Shown here: piece by piece, positions 32,891 through 44,882 of the stretch
Layout: each line of letters opens with the position of its first letter
Position numbering within the stretch: position 1 is the stretch's first letter
Source: JAJPIG01 sp035531675
GTDB lineage: Bacteria > Desulfobacterota > Binatia > Binatales > Binataceae
Length of the DNA stretch: 64,000 bases
NCBI GenBank assembly: GCA_035531675.1
Contig: DATKSL010000002.1
Location: 102,320-166,319 of the forward strand
Reading direction: 5' to 3'
The notes under the pieces: model-generated
What the model was told of the DNA's origin: nothing
What the model saw: the letters and a program-made list of their open reading frames with translations, nothing else
The model's database searches: none
Made by a program: the position numbers and the translations under genes

Positions 32891-34245
32891 TTGTCGCCGG
32901 CGCGATCGTGCGCCGTTCTGGCCTGTTTCACGCGGGCCAGGTAGTCGCGAATCCGCGCCTCGTAGCCGCGCTCTGAAGGTTCGTAATAGGTCTTGCCGCG
33001 CAAGTCGTCGGGCAGGTAATCCTGTTCGACGATCGCATCCTGGTAGTTGTGCGGATAGCGATAGTTCTCGCCGTAGCCCAGCCTGCGCATCAGCGCCGTC
33101 GGCGCGTTGCGGATATGCATCGGCACCGGCAGCGCTCCGAGCTTGCGCGCATCCTCGCCCGCCGCGAGCATCGCGCGATACGCGGCATTCGACTTCGGCG
33201 CCCCGGCCAGGTAGGTCACGCCCTGCGCGAGCGGGATGGCGCCCTCGGGCATGCCGACGAATTCCAGCGCGTCCTTGACCGCGATCGCGACCTGCAGTGC
33301 GCGCGGATCGGCGTTGCCGATATCCTCGGCCGCGAAGATCACCATCCGGCGCGCGATGAACAACGGCTCCTCGCCCGCCTCGACCATCCGCATCATCCAG
33401 TAGATCGCTGCGTCCGCGTCGCTGCCGCGCAAACTCTTGATGAACGCCGAGATGACGTTGTAGTGCTCCTCGCCGCTGCGATCATACAGCAGCATCCGCT
33501 GCTGGCCGGCCTCGCGCACGTGCTCGGCGGTGATTACGCCGCTGCGCACCTGGCGCGCGAGTTCGGCTGCGATTTCAAGCGTGTTGAGCGCCCGCCGCGC
33601 ATCGCCCGCCGCCGCCGCCATCAACTCGCCCATCGCGGGATCGTCGATTCGCAGTTCGAGCGCGCCCATGCCGCGCCCGCGATCGGCGAGCGCACGGTTG
33701 ACCAACGCCGCGATTTCTTCGGGCGCGAGCGGCTTCAGCACCAACACCTGCATCCGCGACAGCAGCGGCGCGATCACCTCGAACGACGGATTTTCGGTGG
33801 TCGCGCCGATCAGCGTCAGCAGTCCGTTCTCGACGTGCGGCAGGCAGGCATCCTGCTGGGCGCGGTTCCAGCGATGGATTTCGTCGATGAACAGCACCGT
33901 GCGCCGGCCGACCGTGGCCTCGTGCCGCGCGAGCTCGGCGATCTCGCGCAGCTCCGCGACGCCCGAGGAGACCGCGGCGATCGATCGGAACACCGCGCCC
34001 GACTGGCGCGCGAGCAGAATCGCGAGCGTGGTCTTGCCGGTGCCGGGCGGCCCCCACAGGATTACCGAGTGCAGCGTGCGGCCCGCGACCATCTGGCTCA
34101 AGAGCTTGCCGGGACCGAGCAGATGCTGCTGGCCGACCAGCTCGTCGAGCGACTGCGGGCGCATCCGATCGGCCAGCGGATGGCCAGCTGAAAGCTGGGC
34201 CCTGAAAAGGCTCTCCTCCTGAGCCGCTTCCTTTCGCCGCGCCAT
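32881..34245 (-). CDS. rarA: Replication-associated recombination protein A (MgsA/RarA AAA+ ATPase)
   Basis: A 454-residue AAA+ clamp-loader-like ATPase acting at stalled replication forks. Seen: RMRPQSLDELVGQQHLLG, Walker A WGPPGTGKTTLA, Walker B TVLFIDEIHRWNRAQQD, sensor 1 LIGATTENPSFEV, and the C-terminal RRLGYGENYRYPHNYQDA block. ATG 34245 is chosen; the TTG two codons upstream has no better ribosome-binding site. Length agrees with the family (about 440-450). Confidence 0.95.
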   Translation of the reverse strand: MARRKEAAQEESLFRAQLSAGHPLADRMRPQSLDELVGQQHLLGPGKLLSQMVAGRTLHSVILWGPPGTGKTTLAILLARQSGAVFRSIAAVSSGVAELREIAELARHEATVGRRTVLFIDEIHRWNRAQQDACLPHVENGLLTLIGATTENPSFEVIAPLLSRMQVLVLKPLAPEEIAALVNRALADRGRGMGALELRIDDPAMGELMAAAAGDARRALNTLEIAAELARQVRSGVITAEHVREAGQQRMLLYDRSGEEHYNVISAFIKSLRGSDADAAIYWMMRMVEAGEEPLFIARRMVIFAAEDIGNADPRALQVAIAVKDALEFVGMPEGAIPLAQGVTYLAGAPKSNAAYRAMLAAGEDARKLGALPVPMHIRNAPTALMRRLGYGENYRYPHNYQDAIVEQDYLPDDLRGKTYYEPSERGYEARIRDYLARVKQARTAHDRAGDKKK

Positions 34246-34359
34246 GCCCAATTGTTAGCACAGCCCGGCGCGCATCGCAGGTTGCGCGAGTCGAGGCTGC
34301 CGGTTGCACCCCGGCGCGGGGCTTAATAGGTTTGAGACGCTCCCGGTTCGCACCCGAAG

Positions 34360-36864
34360 ATGCCGATACCGTCGCAACTGCTCAGCGGATTCCGGATGCT
34401 CGACCTGACCGACGACCAGGGCGCGATGTGCGGCAAGATTTTCGCCGACCTCGGCGCCGAGGTGATCAAGATTGAGCCGCCCGGCGGCTGCCCGACACGC
34501 CGCATTCCGCCGTTCCTCGACGATCAACCGGGCGCCGACCGCAGCCTCTATTTCCTTTCCCATCAGGCCGGCAAATTGTCGGTCACTGCGAATCTCGATT
34601 CGGCCGGCGGCCGCGCGGTGGTGCGCGATCTCGCGGCCAGCGCCGATTTCATCGTCGAGTCGTTTCCGGTCGGCTACCTGGAATCGATCGGACTGGGATA
34701 CGGCGCGCTTGCCGAATCGAATCCGCGGTTGATCTACACCGCCATCACGCCGTTCGGTGAAGACGGGCCGGCGCGCGACTTCAAGGCCGCCGACGTCGTA
34801 ACCTGGGCCGCCGGCGGCATGATGTTCCTGATGGGCGAGCCGGAGCGGCCGCCGCTGCAGATGAGCCTGCCGCAAGCCGGGCTGCATGCCGGCGCCGAGG
34901 CGGCGGTAGCATCACTGCTGGCGCATTTCCCCCGGCAGGCCGAAGGCCGCGGCCAGCGCATCGTGGTCAACATGCAGGCCTGCATCGTGTGGACCCTGAT
35001 GAACGAGCAGGCGATGCCGATCATGCATGGCGACTACCTGCGTCGCCAGGGCGTGTACCTGGGCTCGCCGAAGCTCAGGCGCAAGATGGTTTTCAAGTGC
35101 CGCGACGGCTGCGTCGCGATGATGATCACGGGCGGCTCGGTTGGCGCCGGTTCGACCAGCCGGCTGGTAAAGTGGATGGACGAGAAGGGCTTCGCCGTCG
35201 ATTGGATGAAGCAGCAGGACTGGAGTGCGTGGACGCCGGCGGTCTTCATGGCGCTCGGCGAGCGCGACCTGCGCGAGAACGCCGAGATGGAGCAGCAGGT
35301 CGAACGCTTTTTCGCCACCATGACGAAACATGAGATTTACGCGGAAGGCGCCCGGCGCGGCGTACTGCTCGGTCCGGTGATGTCGGCGGCGGATACCGCA
35401 GCCGACGAGCAACTGGCGGCGCGCAATTTCTTCGTCGATGTCGACCATCCGGCGCTCGGCCGCACGCTGCGCAGGCCCGGCGCGTTCGCCAAATTCAACC
35501 GCACGCCGCTCGAGGTCTCGCGCCCGGCGCCGGCGCTGGGCGAGCATAACGAGCTGGTCTATCGCAAACTGCCGGGCTACTCCGCCGATCGGATCGCGGA
35601 GTTGCGCGCCGCCGGCGCGATTTCGCAACGAGCAGCGCAAAAACCGATGACACGTTACGCGCTCGAGGGTGTTCACGTGCTCGATTTCGCCTGGGTCGGA
35701 GTCGGGCCGATCACCACCAAGTACCTGGCCGATAACGGCGCCGACGTAATCCGGATCGAGTCGGCGGCGCGGATCGACGTGCTGCGCGTGTCGCCGCCGT
35801 GGCCGGACGGGCAGCCCTCGAGCATCAACTCGAGCCAGTTTTTCGCGAGCTATAACACTTCCAAGAAATCGCTTACCCTCGACTTGAGCAAACCCCGCGC
35901 GCGGGAACTCGCGCTTAAGCTACTGCCGTGGGCCGAGATCGTGACCGAGAGCTTCACGCCCAAGGTGATGCGCAACTGGCAGCTCGATTACGAACATCTG
36001 CGCGCGCTCAAGCCGGACCTGGTGATGCTTTCGACCTGTCTGCAAGGGCAGACCGGACCGCGCGCGGGGTTTGCCGGCTTCGGCCAGTTGCTGTCGGCGC
36101 TGTCGGGCTTCTACCACATCTCGGGCTATTCGGAGGACGAGATCTGTCCGCCGTACGGCGCCTACACCGATTACGTGGCGCCGCGCTTTGCGGCCTGCGC
36201 GCTGCTCGCCGCGCTCGATTACAAGCGCCGCACCGGCGTCGGCCAGCATATCGACCTCGCGCAGTACGAGGCGGGTGTGCAATATCTGGCGCCCACGCTG
36301 CTCGATTATTTCACCACCGGACGGGCGCTCGGAGCGCGCGGGAATCGATCGGATCGCTACGCTCCCAACGGCGCCTATCAATGCCGCGACGAAGACGGCA
36401 ACGAGCGCTGGCTGGCGCTGGCGGTGGCCGACGATCGCGAATGGGCGGCGCTGCTGGCGGTGCTGGGCGCGGCGCCCGAGCAACGCTTCGCGACCATGGC
36501 GCAGCGCTTCGAGCGGCGCGACGAGCTCGATCGATTCATCGGCGGATTGGTCCGCGATCGCGTGGCCGACGACCTCACCATCGCGCTCCAGGCCGCGGGG
36601 GTGGCGGCCTACCCGGTGCAGAGCTGCCTCGACCTGCATCGCGACGAAAACCTGCGCGCCTTCGATTTCTGGCATTGGCTTGAGCACCAGGAGATGGGGC
36701 CGGCGCCGTACGAGGGGCTGCAACATCGGATGAGCGTCACGCCGGGTGAATTGAGAAGTCCGGCGCCGACCCTGGGACAACATAACGAAGAGATACTCGG
36801 CGGGATGCTGGGACTCAGCAGCGACCAGATCGCGGAACTCAAACGCGAACAGGTGGTATACTGA
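34360..36864 (+). CDS. Double-domain CaiB/BaiF (family III) CoA-transferase
   Basis: An 834-residue fusion of two family III CoA-transferase modules (about 1-428 and 430-834). Each begins with a similar nucleotide-fold block: FRMLDLTDDQGAMCGKIFAD and VHVLDFAWVGVGPITTKYLA. In the second half, Asp604 in GAYTDYVAPRFAACALLAAL aligns with the catalytic Asp of Frc. The matching stretch of the first half reads MSLPQAGLHAGAEAA and has no Asp, so only the second half appears catalytic. Such enzymes move CoA between carboxylates, here perhaps for a steroid-like, aromatic or carnitine-type acid. The donor and acceptor cannot be read out. Confidence 0.85.
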   Translation: MPIPSQLLSGFRMLDLTDDQGAMCGKIFADLGAEVIKIEPPGGCPTRRIPPFLDDQPGADRSLYFLSHQAGKLSVTANLDSAGGRAVVRDLAASADFIVESFPVGYLESIGLGYGALAESNPRLIYTAITPFGEDGPARDFKAADVVTWAAGGMMFLMGEPERPPLQMSLPQAGLHAGAEAAVASLLAHFPRQAEGRGQRIVVNMQACIVWTLMNEQAMPIMHGDYLRRQGVYLGSPKLRRKMVFKCRDGCVAMMITGGSVGAGSTSRLVKWMDEKGFAVDWMKQQDWSAWTPAVFMALGERDLRENAEMEQQVERFFATMTKHEIYAEGARRGVLLGPVMSAADTAADEQLAARNFFVDVDHPALGRTLRRPGAFAKFNRTPLEVSRPAPALGEHNELVYRKLPGYSADRIAELRAAGAISQRAAQKPMTRYALEGVHVLDFAWVGVGPITTKYLADNGADVIRIESAARIDVLRVSPPWPDGQPSSINSSQFFASYNTSKKSLTLDLSKPRARELALKLLPWAEIVTESFTPKVMRNWQLDYEHLRALKPDLVMLSTCLQGQTGPRAGFAGFGQLLSALSGFYHISGYSEDEICPPYGAYTDYVAPRFAACALLAALDYKRRTGVGQHIDLAQYEAGVQYLAPTLLDYFTTGRALGARGNRSDRYAPNGAYQCRDEDGNERWLALAVADDREWAALLAVLGAAPEQRFATMAQRFERRDELDRFIGGLVRDRVADDLTIALQAAGVAAYPVQSCLDLHRDENLRAFDFWHWLEHQEMGPAPYEGLQHRMSVTPGELRSPAPTLGQHNEEILGGMLGLSSDQIAELKREQVVY

Positions 36865-36901
36865 GGCCGTAATCCGAGTCCATCCGGTCGGCGAATCAGC
36901 T

Positions 36902-38137
36902 TTGCGTTACGAACTCATCATCGCGCTGCGCTATCTGAAAGCGCGCCGCAAAGACGCGTTCATCTCGATCACCACGGTCTTCACGGCGCTCGGGGTGATG
37001 CTCGGGGTGGCGGCACTGACCATCACGCTGTCGGTGATGGGGGGGCTGGAAGCGAGCCTGCGCCAACGGGTGCTGGCAGTGACGCCGCAAATCGAGATCC
37101 AGAGTTACAGCGGCGCGATTACCGATTACACGGCGCTGGCCCACCGCGCCAAGAGCGTCGCCGGCGTGACCGCGGCCGACCCGTTCATGATTGCACAGGC
37201 GATGGTGAGCGCGCCGGGCGGCGTCAGCGGCGTGGTGGTGCGCGGAATCGACGCGAGCAGTCCGGGGATGGTCGCGAAGATCGGCCGCTATATCAGGGCC
37301 GGCAGCCTTGCGAGCCTCACGCACAATCAGGCCCCGGCCGCCGGGGCCGCACCGCCGGCGAGCGCGATCGCGATCGGCACGACGCTGGCCGAGCGGCTTA
37401 AGGTCAAGGTCGGCGACACGGTTCGGGTGGTCGCGCCGATCGTCTCAGGCGCGCAACTGACGACCAAGACCGCCCAATTCCGGGTCGGCGCGATTTTCGA
37501 ATCGGGCATTGATTTCGTCGATCGCGACCTGGTGTTCATGGGCCTGGCGCCGACCCAGGCTTTCTTTGGACGCCCGGGCCAGGCTGACGGAATCGAACTT
37601 CATCTCGCCAGCCTCAACGCCACCGAGCGGATCACCGCGGTGCTGCGCGCGCAACTCGGACAGCACTACGCGGTGCGCAACTGGATCGATTTCAACCGCG
37701 CCGCCGCGGCCGGCTTCGCGCTGCTCAAATGGGTCTATTCGGCGGTGCTGCTGCTGCTGATCGGGGTCGCCGCGTTCAACCTGATCGCCACGCTGATCAT
37801 GGTGGTGATGGAGAAGCGCAAGGACATCGCGGTGCTGATGACGATGGGCGCGAGCCGATCGGCGATAAGGCTGGTGTTCGTGCTGAAGGGATTGATCGTC
37901 GGCGCGGTGGGCACCGCCGCCGGCCTCGGCTTAAGTGCGTTGGGATGCTTCGCACTTGCCCGCTACCACTTCATCCACATCCCCAAGGCGGTCTACGGAA
38001 TCTCGACCGTGCCGGTGGCCGCCGCGCCGCTGAACTTCGCCCTGGTCGCGCTGGCGTCGATGGCGCTGTGCCTGCTGGCGACGGTCTATCCGGCGCGCCA
38101 GGCGTCGCGCGAAACTCCTGCCGAGGTGCTCAGATAA
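36902..38137 (+). CDS. LolC/LolE-type lipoprotein-releasing permease
   Basis: A 411-residue inner-membrane permease. Seen: the typical start RYELIIALRYLKARRKDAFI (from a TTG at 36902), one N-terminal helix, a periplasmic domain (about 50-270) and the three C-terminal FtsX-type helices including LIATLIMVVMEKRKDIAVLM, with the closing EVLR. In the family it works with the LolD ATPase to release lipoproteins from the inner membrane; no lolD neighbour is visible here. It follows the CoA-transferase by 37 bases. Confidence 0.88.
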   Translation: MRYELIIALRYLKARRKDAFISITTVFTALGVMLGVAALTITLSVMGGLEASLRQRVLAVTPQIEIQSYSGAITDYTALAHRAKSVAGVTAADPFMIAQAMVSAPGGVSGVVVRGIDASSPGMVAKIGRYIRAGSLASLTHNQAPAAGAAPPASAIAIGTTLAERLKVKVGDTVRVVAPIVSGAQLTTKTAQFRVGAIFESGIDFVDRDLVFMGLAPTQAFFGRPGQADGIELHLASLNATERITAVLRAQLGQHYAVRNWIDFNRAAAAGFALLKWVYSAVLLLLIGVAAFNLIATLIMVVMEKRKDIAVLMTMGASRSAIRLVFVLKGLIVGAVGTAAGLGLSALGCFALARYHFIHIPKAVYGISTVPVAAAPLNFALVALASMALCLLATVYPARQASRETPAEVLR

Positions 38138-38200
38138 ACCTCACGCCGGCGCGTCCGCATGGTGCGCGGGTCTCAAGCCTTATCGGGAACCGCGCGGCGC

Positions 38201-38491
38201 TTAGCGATCGCTGGGCTCGGGACTGGCGCGACGCGGCGAGGCCGACTTGGGTTTGCGGATCACCAGCGTCTCATGGCCGCGTACCTTGATGGTGCGGGCT
38301 GAGTCGGACTGGAAGCTTCCCCCGCTCCCGCCGTCTTCGGCAGACCGCTGCCGGCCGCCGCCAGTATGACGCCGCCGCCGCCAATTGCTCAGTTCTTCGG
38401 AAAGCTTGGAAGCGACCGAATGATCCCGGTCTTCGGATTCGGCTGCACTCTCCTCGCGGTCGGTATCTTGTGGTGGCTCCTGCGAACTCAT
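38201..38491 (-). CDS. Small charged hypothetical protein
   Basis: A 96-residue, highly charged, low-complexity protein: acidic start (QDTDREESAAESEDRDH), Gly/Arg-rich middle, and a C-terminal RGHETLVIRKPKSASPRR. A GGAGGAAGAACGAG sequence gives the ATG a strong ribosome-binding site, which is the main evidence that it is real. No domain was recognised; probably disordered. It is convergent with the LolC/E-like gene. Confidence 0.5.
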   Translation of the reverse strand: MSSQEPPQDTDREESAAESEDRDHSVASKLSEELSNWRRRRHTGGGRQRSAEDGGSGGSFQSDSARTIKVRGHETLVIRKPKSASPRRASPEPSDR

Positions 38492-38779
38492 CTCGTTCTT
38501 CCTCCGTTAAACGTAACCTTGTCCTCCTGTATGTGAGTTGAAAATCATCGAATTAAGCCGATAGGGGTTGACGACGGATCGCGCCGTATCAATAAACGCT
38601 GTGCTTGAAATGTTGAAGTCGTCGGTTCTGCGTGTCGATGCTGTCGCCTCGGGGCGTCACGCGGGGTCAAAAATTCGGTTGGTTTTCGATCGATCCGATG
38701 CTTGCCGCCGATTTTTGTTACTTGCGGATGCCGGCTTTGCGCCTGGCTCGGATTGGAGTTTGGAGGATCAGAGCACCTG

Positions 38780-39112
38780 CTATACGGAAAACAGGCTCTG
38801 CATCCTGAGCGCCAGACCCATGTCGCCCGCGATGCGCAGCTTGCCGGTCATAAACGCGACCTGGCCGTTGAGCTTGCCATTAACCAGGTCGAGGTAGTCT
38901 TGCGCCGACATCGAGATGGTGATGTTCGGCGAGGCGTGAGCGCCCTCTTTAACCTGGCATTGCTCATTGCCGATAACCACGTGCCACTTACCACCGCCAT
39001 CACCCGCCAGATCGAACTGATAGACCGCGTTCAGTCCCTTCGCGGCTTCCTTGTTGAAGCGGCCCGGCATCATGTCGAATGCCTGCTTACATGAGGTCGG
39101 CGCATCTGCCAT
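38780..39112 (-). CDS. SCP-2 sterol-transfer-domain protein
   Basis: A 110-residue single SCP-2 domain. Seen: the beta-sheet core VYQFDLAGDGGGKWHVVI, the acidic and Ser/Thr strand ASPNITISMSAQDYLDLVNG and the closing GQVAFMTGKLRIAGDMGLA, which match the family. A GGGAGGC ribosome-binding site precedes the ATG. Such domains hold a hydrophobic ligand (lipid, sterol or acyl-CoA); the ligand is unknown. The 288 bases upstream of its neighbour hold no gene. Confidence 0.87.
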   Translation of the reverse strand: MADAPTSCKQAFDMMPGRFNKEAAKGLNAVYQFDLAGDGGGKWHVVIGNEQCQVKEGAHASPNITISMSAQDYLDLVNGKLNGQVAFMTGKLRIAGDMGLALRMQSLFSV

Positions 39113-39238
39113 TTAAGTTGGAGCCTCCCGAGAGGACGAACCGGATATGCTGAACCATATAAACGCGGGGATAAAAGCTTGTCAATAGCGGTTCGCAAGA
39201 GCGCGCCGCGGTGCGGCTTTCAATCGGGCGCAGGCGGC

Positions 39239-40747
39239 TCAGAATCCGAACACGCTGCCGGGCGCGACCCTGATCAGATTGGTGCGCACCTTGACAGGCG
39301 CCGCCCCCTCGGTGATCGTGACCGCGCGTTCGCGATCCAGCGCGTTTTTCACCTCGCCATCGAGGAACGCGTCCTTGCCGATCACCTTGACGGTCACCTT
39401 GGTCAGCCCCGCGCTCTGCAACTGGCGCGTGATCGTGCCCTGCTCCTGCTGCCATTGGCCGGTGTCGGTCTTGAGGTTGTCGATCACGTCATGGACGCCG
39501 CTCACGCTGCGCGCATTAGCGACCGCCGCGCGCCGCGCCTTGTCGTCGAACACTTTGCCGTAAAGCGTTACCACGCCGCCGGCGTTGGTATAGGCCTTAA
39601 CCCGCCGCGTCCTGGGATCGACCCGTAATCGATCCTGCACCTTCTCGAGCAGCGTCGGTTTCGGCGGACGCGCCGAGGCCACGTGCTTCTTATGACGACG
39701 AGGGGCGGCGGGCGCCACCGGCGGCGGTGGCAGCGGCGGCGGGAGTGCCGCCACGCCCGGCGTCGGCATGGCGGTCGGCGCGGCGGGCGCCAGCGTGTAT
39801 TCCGGCAGTTCGCTTGGACTGAGCGCCGCGAGCTTGGTGCTCAGTGCCGACTCGGTGGCGCTGGCCTCCTCCCCACCGTGTGAAAAGATGATCGGCAACT
39901 CGGCTTCGGCCGCGCCCGAATTACTCGGCCCGAAGTCCCAGTTCGAGATCGAGTTCAGCACCGCGGCATCGAGGCTCGGATCGGGAGCGGTCGAGGTCTT
40001 GATCGCCGACGCCGTGATCTTGCCGCCCGAATCAATCGCGAGATGCACCATCATTCCGTCGTGCGCCGTGCTGTCGGTATCGAGCGTGTGCGTGTAGATA
40101 TCGAGCAGCGCGGCGCGGTTGCTATTGAACACCTTCTCGATCGCGTCGCGATTGCGTTGCGGATCGGCCGCCGCCGGCCCGCTCACCTGGGTCGGGATTG
40201 TGCTCGCCAGCGTGACCTCCGGCACGGCCGATATCGCCGCCGGCGTCGGCGCGGCGGAGGACGAGATCTGGGCGACCGGAGTTTTTGAAGACTCCGTCAA
40301 ATGCAGCGCCAGCCAGGCGCCGCCGACCAGCGCGACCAGCGCCGCCAGCGTATAGCCGATGATTCCGATCCAGCGGCGCGATCCTGTCGCTTCCCCGTCC
40401 TCGGCGTCGGGCCGCTCGTCGGGAAAGGTATGCTGGACGCGGGCGGTACCCGTGGGCGGCGGGGTCGGCGACCGTAGCGGCTGAGATGGCGCCGCCGGGC
40501 CGGGCTCGGGCGCAGGCGCGGCGGCAACGTCGAGACGCGCGCCGCAGAAGTTACAGATGATCTCGCCGGGCTCGGCCTTGCCGCCACATACCGGACACTC
40601 GACGCGCTGCTCGGGTTCCGCACGGCCCGCGCCTTCATCGACCCGCGTGGTCGCCGCACCGCCGGCGGAAATCAGCGCGGTTCCGTCATCGTCGCAAAAT
40701 TTCTCCGCATCGGCGAAGGTCTTGTTGCATTGCGGGCAACGCTTCAT
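39239..40747 (-). CDS. Zinc-ribbon / AgmX / double-BON membrane protein
   Basis: A 502-residue protein with an unusual order of parts: two zinc ribbons (residues 4-25, CPQCNKTFADAEKFC; 51-72, CPVCGGKAEPGEIICNFCG), a Pro-rich linker, one membrane helix (126-149), an AgmX/PglI-type C-terminal-like domain (about 200-290, ending ELPIIFSHG), a Pro-rich stretch (320-365), and two BON-like segments (about 365-427 and 435-490, ending KVRTNLIRV). The N-terminus would be cytoplasmic and the rest periplasmic. Its role, perhaps signal-to-envelope coupling, is unknown; the order is the notable feature. Confidence 0.75.
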   Translation of the reverse strand: MKRCPQCNKTFADAEKFCDDDGTALISAGGAATTRVDEGAGRAEPEQRVECPVCGGKAEPGEIICNFCGARLDVAAAPAPEPGPAAPSQPLRSPTPPPTGTARVQHTFPDERPDAEDGEATGSRRWIGIIGYTLAALVALVGGAWLALHLTESSKTPVAQISSSAAPTPAAISAVPEVTLASTIPTQVSGPAAADPQRNRDAIEKVFNSNRAALLDIYTHTLDTDSTAHDGMMVHLAIDSGGKITASAIKTSTAPDPSLDAAVLNSISNWDFGPSNSGAAEAELPIIFSHGGEEASATESALSTKLAALSPSELPEYTLAPAAPTAMPTPGVAALPPPLPPPPVAPAAPRRHKKHVASARPPKPTLLEKVQDRLRVDPRTRRVKAYTNAGGVVTLYGKVFDDKARRAAVANARSVSGVHDVIDNLKTDTGQWQQEQGTITRQLQSAGLTKVTVKVIGKDAFLDGEVKNALDRERAVTITEGAAPVKVRTNLIRVAPGSVFGF

Positions 40748-40875
40748 CGTCAGGCCTTGTCACTCAGGATTTGTCGGTTGAATGATAGCGTTTCAGACGC
40801 CGTTTAGGCCACTGTTGCCGAGCACCTGGCAAGGCCGGGCTGGTCAAGCCCCGGCCGCGCCGCGCGCTCGATCGA

Positions 40876-41730
40876 TCAGACCTTCGCGATCACGTCGTCG
40901 TGCCAATGCTGCAGCTCGCCGAGCGCGTCGGCCGGCTTGCGGCTGACGTTCACGATTACGCGATCGACGCCCATCGCCGCCAGCTTGCGTGCTTGCGCGG
41001 CATCGAGCGGCTCGGCAAACCGGGGGTTGACCGTGACCTCGAGCGGGCGCGCGCGCCGCGCCGCGCGCTCATGGCCGCGCAGCCGGGCGATCGTATCCGC
41101 AGTCTGATCGAGGCTCGTCATGATGCCGTACCAGCCGTCGCCGACCTGCGCCGCGCGCCGCAGCGACGGCTCGGTGTCGCCGCCCAGCACGATCGGCGGA
41201 TGCGGTTGCTGCAGCGGCTTGGGTGCAAAGCGGATGTTGTCGGCGCTGACCATGCGGCCGTGATAGCTCGGGGCCGGGGCGGTCCACAGTTCCTTGATCA
41301 GTGCGATGAACTCGCGGGTACGCCGGGCGCGCCCCTCGTAATCCATGCCGATCGCTTCGAATTCCTCGCGCAGCCAGCCGATGCCGACCCCCAGGATCAG
41401 GCGTCCGCCCGAGACCACGTCGAGGCTCGCCGCCGCCTTGGCAACCGCGAACGGATTGCGCATCGGCAGCACCAGCACGCCGGTCGCCAGCCGGATCCGG
41501 CTGGTCACGCCGGCGACGAATGCCAGCGCCATCAGCGGATCGTGAAACGGAGTCTCCGGCGGCGCCGGCATCCGGCCCGAGGTCGAGTAGGGGTAGGGCG
41601 AGCGATAGTCGACCGGCACCACGATATGGTCGGGAATCCAGAGCGACTCGAAGCCCAACTCCTCGGCGCGCCGGGCCGTCGCAACCATCTCGGGTCCGGC
41701 GATCTGGTAGAGAAAGGTCGCAAACTTCAT
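40876..41730 (-). CDS. LLM-class (F420/FMN) flavin-dependent oxidoreductase
   Basis: A 284-residue luciferase-like TIM-barrel enzyme. Seen: ATARRAEELGFESLWIPDHI, RIRLATGVLVLPMRNPFAVA, GVGIGWLREEFEAIGMDYEG, and PIVLGGDTEPSLRRAAQVGDGW. These blocks match the Rossmann-independent LLM group that often uses F420. GGAGCAGCGG precedes the ATG. The substrate is unknown; F420 use is likely but not proven. Confidence 0.88.
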   Translation of the reverse strand: MKFATFLYQIAGPEMVATARRAEELGFESLWIPDHIVVPVDYRSPYPYSTSGRMPAPPETPFHDPLMALAFVAGVTSRIRLATGVLVLPMRNPFAVAKAAASLDVVSGGRLILGVGIGWLREEFEAIGMDYEGRARRTREFIALIKELWTAPAPSYHGRMVSADNIRFAPKPLQQPHPPIVLGGDTEPSLRRAAQVGDGWYGIMTSLDQTADTIARLRGHERAARRARPLEVTVNPRFAEPLDAAQARKLAAMGVDRVIVNVSRKPADALGELQHWHDDVIAKV

Positions 41731-41748
41731 CCGCTGCTCCTGCCCCGG

Positions 41749-41970
41749 TCAGACGGCCGTGCCGCCCTCGAGCCGGAATCCAATCCGGACCTCGACCTGG
41801 AACTGCGGCTCGCCGCTGGAATGTACCGAGCCGCGAATCTCCTTGACCTCGAACCATTCGATATTTCTGATGGTCTGGCGCGCCTTGCTGATGGCGTTGC
41901 GGACCGCCTGCTGGATACTTTCGTCCGATACTCCGACCACCTCGACAATCTTGTAGCTGTTGTTCGGCAT
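41749..41970 (-). CDS. Dodecin (flavin storage protein)
   Basis: A 73-residue dodecin that assembles into a hollow dodecamer binding flavins. Seen: SYKIVEVVGVSDESIQQAVRN, the flavin-stacking Trp in IEWFEVKEIRG, and the Gln in PQFQVEVRIGFRLE. AAGGAGAAG is better spaced for ATG 41970 than for the ATG at 41973. It is 36 bases from the selA stop and 18 bases upstream of the LLM oxidoreductase, so selA, dodecin and LLM may share a transcript. Confidence 0.93.
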   Translation of the reverse strand: MPNNSYKIVEVVGVSDESIQQAVRNAISKARQTIRNIEWFEVKEIRGSVHSSGEPQFQVEVRIGFRLEGGTAV

Positions 41971-42006
41971 CATTCTTCTCCTTCAAAAAGTTCCGTTTTA
42001 CCGACT

Positions 42007-43458
<1,452 letters not shown>

Positions 43459-43505
43459 GCAAGCTGATTATCGGAAAGCGGACCGCGCCAGCGCAAGCGC
43501 GCGGC

Positions 43506-44801
<1,296 letters not shown>

Positions 44802-44882
44802 TGACGCTCGCCGGCGGAGGTGGGGGCTATTGTGGCAGAGCGGGTAGCGCTAGGCGAGGCACGCCCGCGCACGGCAATCGCC

